DNA from: JBEISR01 sp044371425
GTDB taxonomy: Bacteria > Planctomycetota > Planctomycetia > Pirellulales > Pirellulaceae
Direction: 5' to 3'
DNA length: 64,000 bases
NCBI GenBank assembly: GCA_044371425.1
Contig: JBILTR010000010.1
Location: 87,895-151,894 of the forward strand
Shown: piece by piece, positions 27,858-36,467 of the stretch
How the letters are laid out: every line of letters begins with the position of its first letter
How positions within the stretch are numbered: position 1 is the first letter of the stretch
The notes under the pieces: generated by a model
What the model was told of the DNA's origin: nothing
Databases searched by the model: none
The model's input: only the letters and a program-made list of their open reading frames with translations
Made by a program: the position numbers and the translations under genes

Positions 27858-29894
27858 ATGCAGGCCGAATCGATGGAGCGTGCGGAAGGAATGTGCCGCA
27901 CGCTAGGGAAGTTCGCAAAGGCCAAGCGGTGGCGCCGGATGACGGTCGGGTTGTTCTTCTGGTTCTGGTCGGCTGTGGTGCTGGTCGCAGGCGGTCCGGC
28001 TGAGGATTGGAAGATCCTTTCGGTCGATCCATCGATGGCCGATTGGCAAGGTCAGGTCGGCCAGTGGGAATGCCGTGACGGCATACTTCGTTCCCTGCCG
28101 GGTGCCGATGGCGTCCTGTTCACCAAGGAATCGTACGACCATTTCGAAGTGGAGGTCGAATTCCGATTGCCCCCAGGTGGGAACAACGGATTGGCGATTC
28201 GGTATCCGGGAACGGGAAGAGCGTCGGTGGATGCGATGTGCGAGATCCAGATCTTGGATGACGACGCACCCCAGTACGCGTCGCTGGATCCTCGTCAGTA
28301 CCATGGAGCCATCTATGGAATGGTGGCACCCAAGAGGGGATATCTGCGCCCTGCCGGGGAGTGGAACCACCAGAGAGTCACGGTGGTTGGATCGTGGATT
28401 CAAGTAGCACTCAACGGGACCGTCATCGCCGAAGCGGACCTCTCCCGGATCACGGAATTCAAGGATGGGACACCGCACCCCGGGAAGGATCGCACCGATG
28501 GGTTTCTTGGGTTCTGTGGCCACCAGGACCCCGTGGAGTTTCGGCAGGTCCGCGTCCGGAGAATGACCCCATTTCGCTTGGGGACTTTTTCGGTCAATGT
28601 CACGATTCCTCTGGGGCATCGCTGCATGGGCTTGTTGCCTCAAAAGTCGGCATCCATCGCAGATCCTCTGCTGTTGCATGGAATGGTGCTGCTTGGCCCC
28701 GATAAGCCCTGGGTGATGATGGCGATCGATTGGTGTGAGGTGAGGAATGAGTCGTATCGATTGTGGCAAGAAAAGATAGCGGAGGCGGTGGGGACGGTTC
28801 CGGAACAAGTCTGGTTGAATTGTCTCCACCAGCATGATGCGCCTGTCATCGATCACGGCGCCCAGAGGTTGCTGGATCAGGTTGGGCTGCCGGGGGAGCT
28901 TTTCGATCCTGTGTTTCATGACGAGGTACTGGGGCGAGCCGCTGGTGCAGCAAAGCTGGCGATGGAGTCGGCAGTGCCCTGCACTGACATTGGGATGGGG
29001 CAGGCGAGGGTGGAGAAGGTGGCGTCCAATCGCCGCCATGTCGCTTCAGATGGAACGATCGATTTCAGTCGAGGCAGCTCCAGTGGCAGGGAGCCACGTT
29101 TCCGCGACGCTGACGAGGGGTTGATCGATCCCTGGCTGCGTACCCTCTCCTTCTGGAACGGTTCCAAGTGCCTAGCTCAATGGCACGTTTATGCGACGCA
29201 TCCGATGAGCTATTACGGGCGGGGGGAAGTGACCAGTGATTTTGTGGGATTGGCGAGAGAGAGGCTGCGGCGCGAGGATCCTTCCATCCACCAAATGTAT
29301 GGATCGGGATGCAGTGGGGATGTCACTGCAGGAAAGTTCAACGCAGGGACTGCGGAGGATCGTGTCGCGCTGGCTGATCGGGTGTATCGAGCGATGGTGG
29401 CCAGTGCGGAGGCGACGCGGACGGCGAAACTGGAATCGATACGAGGCATCTGGGAGCCGCTGCAGCTCCGCTGGAATCCCAAGCCGTCGCTGACTCGGGA
29501 TACGCTGACAGCTAGCCTTCGCGACTTGTCCCTACCCACTGAGAAACGGATCTATGCCGCGATGAGTTTGGCATCGTTGGACCGTCTGGAAAAGGAACCC
29601 CAGACGACTCTTCCTTGCCTCGATCTAGGTGCCGCTCAGCTCTTCTTCTTTCCGGGCGAAGCGTTCGTGGGATATCAGTTGAACGTCCAGCAGAGATTGG
29701 CCAAAGAATCTGAACTCCATGCCACGCAGCGTTGGCCCTTGGTGCTAGGGTATGCCGATTGCTGGACGGGCTACGTACCAACTCGGGAGGCGGTGGAGGA
29801 CCGATTCGACGATTCCTGGTATTGGGTCGATCCACAGTCTTGGGAGGAGATGGCGCGGGGGATTGAGTCGGTGGTACGTCAGATGGCTCGCTAG
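27858..29894 (+). CDS. Secreted DUF1080-like domain fused to a neutral-ceramidase-like domain
   Basis: A 678-residue protein with a strongly hydrophobic export segment (about residues 28-46, 'MTVGLFFWFWSAVVLVAGG'). The N-terminal domain (about 48-230) resembles DUF1080/3-keto-disaccharide hydrolase, a concanavalin-like fold: 'VEVEFRLPPGGNNGLAIRYPG', 'EIQILDDDAPQYASLDPRQYHGAIYGMVAP'. The rest resembles the neutral/alkaline ceramidase-like family often annotated in planctomycetes: 'PWVMMAIDWCEVRN', 'CLHQHDAP', 'WHVYATHPMSYYGRGEVTSDFVGLARERL', 'GSGCSGDVTAGKFN'. The start at 27858 has a GGGGGG Shine-Dalgarno seven bases away, preferred over an upstream ATG at 27786. Substrate is unknown; the fusion suggests a glycan- or lipid-directed hydrolase outside the cytoplasm. 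Confidence 0.8.
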   Translation: MQAESMERAEGMCRTLGKFAKAKRWRRMTVGLFFWFWSAVVLVAGGPAEDWKILSVDPSMADWQGQVGQWECRDGILRSLPGADGVLFTKESYDHFEVEVEFRLPPGGNNGLAIRYPGTGRASVDAMCEIQILDDDAPQYASLDPRQYHGAIYGMVAPKRGYLRPAGEWNHQRVTVVGSWIQVALNGTVIAEADLSRITEFKDGTPHPGKDRTDGFLGFCGHQDPVEFRQVRVRRMTPFRLGTFSVNVTIPLGHRCMGLLPQKSASIADPLLLHGMVLLGPDKPWVMMAIDWCEVRNESYRLWQEKIAEAVGTVPEQVWLNCLHQHDAPVIDHGAQRLLDQVGLPGELFDPVFHDEVLGRAAGAAKLAMESAVPCTDIGMGQARVEKVASNRRHVASDGTIDFSRGSSSGREPRFRDADEGLIDPWLRTLSFWNGSKCLAQWHVYATHPMSYYGRGEVTSDFVGLARERLRREDPSIHQMYGSGCSGDVTAGKFNAGTAEDRVALADRVYRAMVASAEATRTAKLESIRGIWEPLQLRWNPKPSLTRDTLTASLRDLSLPTEKRIYAAMSLASLDRLEKEPQTTLPCLDLGAAQLFFFPGEAFVGYQLNVQQRLAKESELHATQRWPLVLGYADCWTGYVPTREAVEDRFDDSWYWVDPQSWEEMARGIESVVRQMAR

Positions 29895-30175
29895 ATGTCA
29901 GGTCCTCTGACGCTAGTACTCCCCGATTCTGCAATGCTCGGCTGCTCGCCGCCGCCATTTGCAGCACCCCTGCGGGATGCGTTGGATTTTCCCAAACGAC
30001 TGGACCGCTCTCGAGAGTCATCCGAAGGGCGATTGCTGTTTTCCGATCCAAATGTTGGATGGGATAACGGTCGAATTCATCGTGCGGCCCCGTTTCGCCG
30101 TCCATGAGCAATTCGACCGATCTGCGACGTGGTGCCATCGCTTGTTCATGATGGCATCTTCACGCGATCAGACAC

Positions 30176-30679
30176 TCAGTCAGGCTGATGCCATGGATGC
30201 TGCTCATCGAGTTTTCGTTCTTTGCCTTCGAGGATCGCTCGTTCTTCTGCATCCGATGCGGACTTCATCCGAGGCAAAACTGTAACGCCGGTCAAGCCAA
30301 GTAGCAGCATCACTACGATGATGAGCCGAAACAGGGGATTGTCCATCGCAGGTGGCCACCGGTTTTCGGGCTGCACGGAGAGAAACGCGACCCATCCGGC
30401 ATAAGCGAACAACAGCAGGAGCGAGGAAAGCCGTATCGAAAAGATCGGAAATCTGCGGAAGAGGGCGAATACGATCGAACCAAACCAGACGAAGTACCAA
30501 AGCAAAATCAATCCGCCAAATGAAGCAGATCGGAGCGCATCCGCTTGTGATATGTCGGGATGTGTGATGACTGCAAACAGAGGATTGAAGATCAAGAATC
30601 GGAGGGACAAGAGGGCAAAGGGTATTCCAAGAATGAAATGCGTTGCATGAAGGATTCGGATCAGGTCAAAAAAGCTCAT
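30176..30679 (-). CDS. Small four-helix membrane protein, unknown function
   Basis: A 167-residue protein with about four hydrophobic segments (around residues 10-30, 50-75, 85-105 and 120-140) and a charged C-terminal tail ('DAEERAILEGKERKLDEQHPWHQPD'). I do not recognise a family. The start at 30679 places the first charged residue just before the first membrane helix; an upstream in-frame start at 30724 is possible. It is transcribed on the same strand as the glycan genes further upstream but is separated from them by about 390 bases, so it is probably an independent unit. Confidence 0.6.
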   Translation of the reverse strand: MSFFDLIRILHATHFILGIPFALLSLRFLIFNPLFAVITHPDISQADALRSASFGGLILLWYFVWFGSIVFALFRRFPIFSIRLSSLLLLFAYAGWVAFLSVQPENRWPPAMDNPLFRLIIVVMLLLGLTGVTVLPRMKSASDAEERAILEGKERKLDEQHPWHQPD

Positions 30680-31066
30680 ACAGCTCCTTGCGAACGAGGA
30701 AGTTCCCCGGCCTTCAACGAACAACTTTGTTTTTCCAAATCGCGTAGTCTGCGACTCCGCTGGAGTCGCCTAGCCAGCTCTTTTTTGTAATTCACGGAAG
30801 CACTGAGCCATAGAGGAGGGCGAGGAGCTGGTTGCCTTTTTAGTCGAGTGGGCAAATTCGACCGACCTTCCTCTCCTGCAGTCTAGGACCGCTAAGACGG
30901 TGTTTCGAGCCAGGGGTTGTCCGGCCCAACGGACTGGTGTTTCCTCCCGTCCTTCCCAGTGCCCTGGTGACTTTGTGAGATCACCCATAGGGAGGCGGGC
31001 ACCGACATCCTCATCGCTTGGTGAAGGTCAGCGACCATGCGGAGATCCTGTGGATCGGAGGTTCGA
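30680..31066. other. 387-base intergenic region
   Basis: No protein gene is supportable here. It contains the inverted repeat listed at 30751-30769 and otherwise no structure I can name. Confidence 0.5.
30751..30769. repeat. Perfect 8-3-8 inverted repeat followed by T6 on the plus strand
   Basis: GCGACTCC GCT GGAGTCGC forms a perfect hairpin. A TTTTTT run begins about 11 bases after it on the plus strand (30781-30786), but no plus-strand gene ends nearby, so a terminator role is doubtful. It may be a dispersed intergenic palindrome. Confidence 0.45.
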
Positions 31067-32552
31067 TCAGGGGTCTCGTTTGCGAGGCACCAGTCGCCCA
31101 GATGGCTTGGATGCCGTTTCCTCTTCATGATACTCCGCATCCTGGTTGACCTTCCACGGGTCGAGCAGTTGATGCCCGGCCACGATGTTGTCGGCGACGA
31201 TTAGTGCGGTCTTCATCGAGTGATCTTGATTGTTGTACTTGTGCATGCCGTTGCGTCCTACCAGATGGAGTCCCGGGGTTGCGGTACTCAAGTAGTTTCG
31301 GATCGTCGCGACGTGGGTAGCGTAATGAGCATCGTAGACCGGATAGGCTTTGGGTTGACGCACCACACAGACGTTCTTGATATCTTCCGATTTCGCCAGT
31401 TTCAGAGCCACCAATTCTTTCTTTGCCAGTTCGATCAGTTCCTGGTCGGAGGCTTCCCAGAGGCCATCGCCTTCAAAGCAGAAGTATTCCAGTCCGTCGC
31501 AGGCTTGATCGGGATCCGGTACCATTTCAGGTGACCAGTTCCGGTAGTTTTGGATTCTTCCGACCTTCACGGAGGAGTCGTGGATATAGATCCAGTTGTC
31601 CCTAAAGTCGATAGCTGGCTTGTTCAGCATCAGCGCCACCGTGAGGAAATCACGATACCTCAGCGATTGTGCGGCAGCTTTCACTGGCTGGGGAACGGCG
31701 GGATCCAGAGACGACACAAAGGTATGTTTTGGCATCGAGGAGATAACGTGACGGCAGCGGATGTTGTACGCCTTCCCTTTTTTTTCGAAGACTTCGACCT
31801 GCCAGGGAAGCGGATGATCCTCGCGGCGAATCGATCCTGACTTTGTGCCCATGCAGAGGATGCCACCCAGGCTCACCACCCGCTCGGCCATCCGCTCCCA
31901 CATCATCCCAGGGCCAAGACGTGGATAGCGGAAGGTATCGATCAGTGTTTTGATCACTTCTTTGTTGCCGCGGGAACGGGATGCGAAGGGGAGGGCATTG
32001 CGGATCGCTTCGCCGAGGGAAAGTCCTTTGATGCGCTGCGCGGCCCAGTCGGCCGAAATCTCTTTGCACTTCATTCCCCACACTTTTTCGGTGTAGGTCT
32101 TGAAGAAGATCTCAAACAGACGGCGTCCAAATTGATTGGATACCCAGTCTTCGAAGTTGTCCGGCTGGGGGACCGGAAACATCTTCGCTTTGCCGTACGA
32201 AAGGACGCACCGGATGGTTTCCGCGATCCCCATCTTGGTGATCGCATCCCACGGCTTCAAAGGGTACGCGAAAAATCGGCGGTTGTAAAAGATTCTGGAG
32301 GAACGCGGCACATCGATCAGATCGTCTCCGAGAATCTCTTGCCAGAGATCTTCAATCTCCTTTGCCTTGGAGAAGAAGCGATGACCTCCGATATCGAATC
32401 GGAATCCACGGTATTGAACCATTTTTGGAAATCTCGCCAACGTACCGGTCATCCTGTTCCAGGACCAGCACCGATTTGCCATGCTGAGCGAGTTTGTAGG
32501 CAGCAGTAAGGCCGGCGGGACCAGCGCCAACCACAACCACTTCAAGCTCCAT
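31067..32552 (-). pseudogene. Frameshifted FAD-dependent oxidoreductase (UDP-galactopyranose mutase / amine-oxidase-like)
   Basis: The protein family begins with an ADP-binding motif and continues into a 'GGHRFFSK' segment. Here the N-terminus ('MELEVVVVGAGPAGLTAAYKLAQHG') is in one frame and the rest ('MVQYRGFRFDIGGHRFFSKAKEIEDLW' onward, about 460 residues) is in another. The frames meet at a run of five identical bases (plus-strand T5 at 32422-32426). Removing one base restores a continuous protein of about 495 residues. Downstream sequence is intact ('LVGRNGMHKYNNQDHSM' fits the family). The start overlaps the upstream glycosyltransferase stop by 11 bases, supporting a shared operon for surface glycan synthesis. 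It is either a recent mutation or a sequencing error. Confidence 0.8.
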
Positions 32553-33636
32553 ACGGCGCACTTTCCTGTGGTTCATCGGCAACGACGCTGCTGGTGATGG
32601 GTACCAACCCATTTAGCCGCGATAGGGATAGGTTCAAATGGGGTGGCGTTTTACCAAGACGATGGATGATCATCGCCAAGCTAAAGCCGATGCCGGAGTA
32701 GAGGTGGCTGAGCCAATGCCAGGGGAGAACGCACGCGGCAAAGCGCACGCCACGCTTCTGTTTCAACCACCTCAATTGGTCCCAGTCGAGGAGCAGCAAG
32801 CCGATGAGCGATGCGATCACCCCGAAGAACGCGGGACGATAAAAGCAGGTTGCAAGAGCAAACGCCACGGCGACCGCGGTCAGCTTCACTTTGCTTCGCT
32901 GCTTGCTGCTGATGTTCAACGTTTCCTGGAATCCACCTCCAGACAAGATCATCAGGCTCCAGGGAATCGCCCGCCGACAAAAATCGGTTTGAAGCAGATT
33001 GAGGGCCGTCCACTTTTTCCAGTGCCTGACCTGAATGCGGGGGTCGAGGACCGTTAAGAATCCCGCGTCACGAAGCCGGTATCCCAGGTGGATGTCCTCC
33101 ACGCTGGCGTGCGGAAAGCCCTCCTCAAAGCCTCCGATGGCACAAAACGCATCGCGACGAATCGCACCGCAGGCACTCCAGAAAGTCTGAGTCTGACCGG
33201 CCGAGTCCTGGTGCACGCGATGATGCATCAAGTTCTTGTATTGGGAAAGATAATTCGATTCGGCTGGCAAATCATCGTACGACCCGATCAATGCATCGAT
33301 CTGCCGGTTTTCCGCAAAGAACTGGACGACGCGATCCAGGGCATCGACCGCCAAGGTGCAATCGGAGTCGAGGAAAAAGAGGATATCGGCGTCGACCATC
33401 CTGGCTCCAAGATTGCGAGCCCGGGCTGGTCCACTTCGCGCCTGCTGCACGACCTTGACCCCAAACTGGCGCGCCACAACCAAGGTCGAATCGGTGCTAC
33501 CGTCATCCACCACCACCACGTTCTCCTTGGGGATACCCGACCGGAGAACGCTTTGCAGGCATTGACTTATCGTCTTGCTAGCGTTGAATGCCGGGATAAT
33601 CACGGCCAGCGATTGGGGGGGGTGGGAGGGAAGCAT
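32542..33636 (-). CDS. Family 2 glycosyltransferase with C-terminal membrane segments
   Basis: A protein of about 364 residues. The GT-A domain shows 'LAVIIPAFNASKTISQCLQSVL', 'NVVVVDDGSTDSTL', 'GPARARNLGA' and the metal-binding DSD in 'ADILFFLDSDCTLA'. 'GGFEEGFPHASVEDIHLGYRLRDAGF' is the usual acceptor-side motif. Two or more hydrophobic segments follow at about residues 250-310, typical of polysaccharide-type GT2 enzymes. The start at 33636 is an ATG that overlaps the upstream membrane-protein gene by 37 bases; a GTG at 33651 is possible. It transfers a sugar from a nucleotide donor; donor and acceptor are unknown. Confidence 0.86.
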   Translation of the reverse strand: MLPSHPPQSLAVIIPAFNASKTISQCLQSVLRSGIPKENVVVVDDGSTDSTLVVARQFGVKVVQQARSGPARARNLGARMVDADILFFLDSDCTLAVDALDRVVQFFAENRQIDALIGSYDDLPAESNYLSQYKNLMHHRVHQDSAGQTQTFWSACGAIRRDAFCAIGGFEEGFPHASVEDIHLGYRLRDAGFLTVLDPRIQVRHWKKWTALNLLQTDFCRRAIPWSLMILSGGGFQETLNISSKQRSKVKLTAVAVAFALATCFYRPAFFGVIASLIGLLLLDWDQLRWLKQKRGVRFAACVLPWHWLSHLYSGIGFSLAMIIHRLGKTPPHLNLSLSRLNGLVPITSSVVADEPQESAPYGA

Positions 33637-35216
33637 GGGAGGGAGAAACACGCACTCAATGAGCTAGCCGATTTTGGCTTAAAATCCGATCTTCGCGATC
33701 GTTCTTTGTAATCGGTTAGTTCCATTTGCGGTGGGGTTTTTTGCAGAAAGACAAACTCCACATCCCGATTCAGTGGTTTCCAGGTAGCAAGTACCTGGAA
33801 GCCAGGCATCAGTTGACTTCTTCCCCTACCGAGCCCTCGGTTGTTGTTCTTGGGGATCCCGACCGTTTCTTCGATCAACACCCATTCACACCCTGCCTCC
33901 AGCAGTGTTTTGGAGATCTCCCCCCTGGCGGGTACTTTTCGGTTGGGAAACAGGTGTGGAACCAAAACGGTCGGACGCCGCACTCCAGCGTCTCCCAACC
34001 GCCTGTGCAAGATGAAGACACCATCGAAGGTTCCAAGATAAAACACCGGTGAAGTTCCGGTAATTTGGTTCACCTGATCGACCATGTTGGCGAACTTCCT
34101 CATGTTCTCGAACTTCTTGGCTCGGATCGTTGCGAGGTTCACCGCGCCAAAAGCAACAGCCATCAGCAGCGCCAGCAGGACTTGCTGCGACGATTTCAGC
34201 CGATCGCCATGCATTCGAAAAAGAGACCCAACCGTCCAGGAAGCGGTCGCGATCAGGCAAGGTGCTAGGAGCAGCAAGTACCTTCTGTCGATCGCGTAGA
34301 TCGCACCCAATGGAGCAACCACCGCGATCTTAAGAAGAAGCAAGTGCAGGACTTCTGAGTGACGCCATGGGCGACATCCCAAGAACGCTGCAGCAGCGAA
34401 CAACAAACTCCATTTGGGAACACCCGCCAAGAGTTCCGACTGCTTGAGGTAAAAATCCATGCCGGAATAGAGTCGAAGTCCGCCCGAGCGGAGGAAGATT
34501 TGATTGAGTCTGTCAGCCCCGTAGATACTCGCAAAGCTGAGAACGGCCAAGCAGACGAACAGTCCCATCTCCGTGGGCAAAAGCAGGCGTCGATCCATCA
34601 TCAAACGGTAACACCCCCCAGGAATCAGGTAGAGAGCCGCTGCAAAGAGGGCGACGACCAGGATGGGGTGAGTCAACGGGCCAGCGAAAAGGAGGACCAA
34701 GGCGAGCGATCGATCGCGTACACTTCGCGAATCCGATTCGAGATACGATCGCCAGTAAATGAGCCCCGCGAATGCGAAGGCAACCGCCGTCATATCCAGC
34801 ATGGCGGCACCTGATTCGTAAGCGATGTTGGGAATCGCGTAGACCAAGGGTGCCGCCCAACCTGCCGATGGACTTTGCCATCGGATCAACCATCGCCAGA
34901 GGAAAAAACCCAGGAACCAGGAGGCGGCCAGGGTGATCGCCTTGGGAACAGCCATCGATTCCCCGAACAGTCGGAAACCCACCGCCTCCAGCAAGTGATA
35001 GATCGGTGGGTAATTGGATGGCACGATGGCAGGGTAGGTTTTGTAGTACTCCATGGCATACTCGTAGGGCCGATTCCAGCCCTCGCGAGCCAAGTCCAGC
35101 CAGAACAGGCCGGTCAAAACGTGTCGAGGCGAGTCGCCCTGGATCCAAGTCCCGTCATTTCCCCAATGGAATAGGGCATAAAGCCACCAACTGGCCGAAA
35201 GGAGCAGCAGTTGCAA
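33600..35216 (-). CDS. Polytopic membrane glycosyltransferase, GT39/ArnT-like
   Basis: A 538-residue multi-pass membrane protein with about 9-10 hydrophobic segments. Early periplasmic-loop acidic residues ('GDSPRHVLTGLFWLDLAREG') and 'TYPAIVPSNYPPIYHLLEAVGFRLFGES' recall the GT39/GT83 family that uses polyprenyl-phosphate sugars. The best start I can see is a TTG at 35216; the frame is open further upstream without an ATG, so the N-terminus is uncertain. The 3' end overlaps the GT2 gene, suggesting translational coupling. It probably adds a sugar to a lipid-linked or surface glycan on the outer face of the membrane. Confidence 0.72.
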   Translation of the reverse strand: MQLLLLSASWWLYALFHWGNDGTWIQGDSPRHVLTGLFWLDLAREGWNRPYEYAMEYYKTYPAIVPSNYPPIYHLLEAVGFRLFGESMAVPKAITLAASWFLGFFLWRWLIRWQSPSAGWAAPLVYAIPNIAYESGAAMLDMTAVAFAFAGLIYWRSYLESDSRSVRDRSLALVLLFAGPLTHPILVVALFAAALYLIPGGCYRLMMDRRLLLPTEMGLFVCLAVLSFASIYGADRLNQIFLRSGGLRLYSGMDFYLKQSELLAGVPKWSLLFAAAAFLGCRPWRHSEVLHLLLLKIAVVAPLGAIYAIDRRYLLLLAPCLIATASWTVGSLFRMHGDRLKSSQQVLLALLMAVAFGAVNLATIRAKKFENMRKFANMVDQVNQITGTSPVFYLGTFDGVFILHRRLGDAGVRRPTVLVPHLFPNRKVPARGEISKTLLEAGCEWVLIEETVGIPKNNNRGLGRGRSQLMPGFQVLATWKPLNRDVEFVFLQKTPPQMELTDYKERSRRSDFKPKSASSLSACFSLPCFPPTPPNRWP

Positions 35217-35630
35217 CCAGAGAATACGGTTTGCGCGCGATGGGGAAGCGAGCGCCGCAATCGCTCCCTCGATGCCGATGTTTCTTCTGCTGTGTTGGAT
35301 CGATCATGGTGCATTCCGAGCCGCTGAAATCTGCCCACAGACTCCACGCGAGCGTTGACCGGATTATCTTAGTTCATCTTCAGGATGGCTCCAATCGAAT
35401 GCCCCATGGTCCTGTGTTTCCCCCCTCCTCCTTTTTTTCCCTTCCTCCCGCCGGAAGGGAGGAAACGCGCCCCGTATCCTCATTCAGGGGTTTGGCAGGA
35501 CTTCGAGGCACTTCGATCCCGTGAAGCGTTCCAATCATTGTCGGTTTGCTACGATAGAGCGTGTTGGGTACTGGGCCCGTCGCCGATGGACGGATGTCAT
35601 CGATTCAAAGGAAAATGGGGGGCGATGGCG
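35217..35630. other. Divergent intergenic region upstream of mqnA
   Basis: 414 bases separate the divergent glycosyltransferase (-) and mqnA (+) starts. A plus-strand frame is open across part of it but its sequence is low-complexity and Pro/Phe-rich, so I do not call it coding. A TGCTACGAT string near 35548-35556, about 75 bases before mqnA, could be an extended -10. A pyrimidine tract at 35418-35450 precedes an imperfect CCCTTCC/GGAAGGG palindrome at 35439-35459. Confidence 0.4.
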
Positions 35631-36467
35631 ATGGCTGAACGTCCCTGGCGTGTGGGAGCGGTTTCCTACCTGAATACCAAGCCATTGATTGAAGGGTTGG
35701 CGGAGACGCTGGGAGATCGTGGGACGCTGGAACTGGATCTTCCCAGTCGCTTGGCAGACCGATTGAAGCGGGCGCAATTGGATGTGGCGCTCATCCCCTC
35801 TGTCGAGTTCTTCGGCAAGCCAGATTGGTTCATCTTGTCGGATGCCTGCATCGGGTGCCGAGGACCTGTCTGGAGCGTCCGGGCGCTGTTTCGCAAGCCG
35901 CCACACCAAGTCCGATCGTTGGCATTGGATGTCGGGTCTCGCACCAGCGCGGCCATGTTGAGGGTGCTGCTTGCGGAGAGCTACGGGATCCAACCTACCC
36001 TTGAGCCATTCGCGATCGACGCTCCTGTCGAGTCGACTTTGGCGGACTGCGTGCTGGTCATTGGCGATCGTGCGATGCGGCAGCAGTGGGATGGCGTCGT
36101 GGAGCACTGGGATCTGGGGGAACAGTGGGTCCGCCGTACCGGGCTTCCCTTCGTTTTTGCCATGTGGATCGCCAACCCTTCGCCAAGAGCTGGATGCGAC
36201 GAAGCGGACTGGAAGTGGATGGAAAGAACGTTGGAGGAAGCGCGGGATCGTGGATGTGGCATGATGACGGAACTGGCCAATCGTCATTGCAAGCAGTACG
36301 CTCTGACGCCGGAGCAGTGTCGAGCCTATTTTGAGATGAACCTTCATTTCCAGCTTGATGATTCCATGCTGGAGGGGCTTCGATGCTATGAGCAGATGGT
36401 TCGCCGTTGGTGTCCCGAGTTGATCCCGGCCGAGTCGCTGGCCGGAATGGAGAGTTTACGTTCATGA
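35631..36467 (+). CDS. mqnA: Chorismate dehydratase (futalosine pathway)
   Basis: MqnA, about 278 residues, dehydrates chorismate to 3-enolpyruvylbenzoate, the first step of the futalosine route to menaquinone. The N-terminal 'RVGAVSYLNTKPLIEGL' is the family signature, with 'LPSRLADRLKRAQLDVALIPSVEF' and 'CIGCRGPVWSVRALF' following in the substrate-binding-protein-like fold. The start at 35631 has a GGGGGG Shine-Dalgarno at about eight bases; an in-frame ATG six bases earlier is the alternative. Its TGA overlaps the ATG of mqnC (ATGA), so the two are translationally coupled. Near full length for the family. Confidence 0.93.
   Translation: MAERPWRVGAVSYLNTKPLIEGLAETLGDRGTLELDLPSRLADRLKRAQLDVALIPSVEFFGKPDWFILSDACIGCRGPVWSVRALFRKPPHQVRSLALDVGSRTSAAMLRVLLAESYGIQPTLEPFAIDAPVESTLADCVLVIGDRAMRQQWDGVVEHWDLGEQWVRRTGLPFVFAMWIANPSPRAGCDEADWKWMERTLEEARDRGCGMMTELANRHCKQYALTPEQCRAYFEMNLHFQLDDSMLEGLRCYEQMVRRWCPELIPAESLAGMESLRS

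Noticed and set aside
27903..29039. 378-residue minus-strand frame
   Set aside because: It is antisense to the DUF1080/ceramidase-like gene, which has clear domains on the plus strand.
29895..30138. Minus-strand frame in the gap after the ceramidase-like gene
   Set aside because: It continues antisense into the upstream coding region and shows no family motif. There is insufficient support for a gene.
35385..35630. N-terminal extension of mqnA
   Set aside because: The extension is Pro/Phe-rich low complexity with no conservation, and a GGGGGG ribosome site supports the internal start at 35631.
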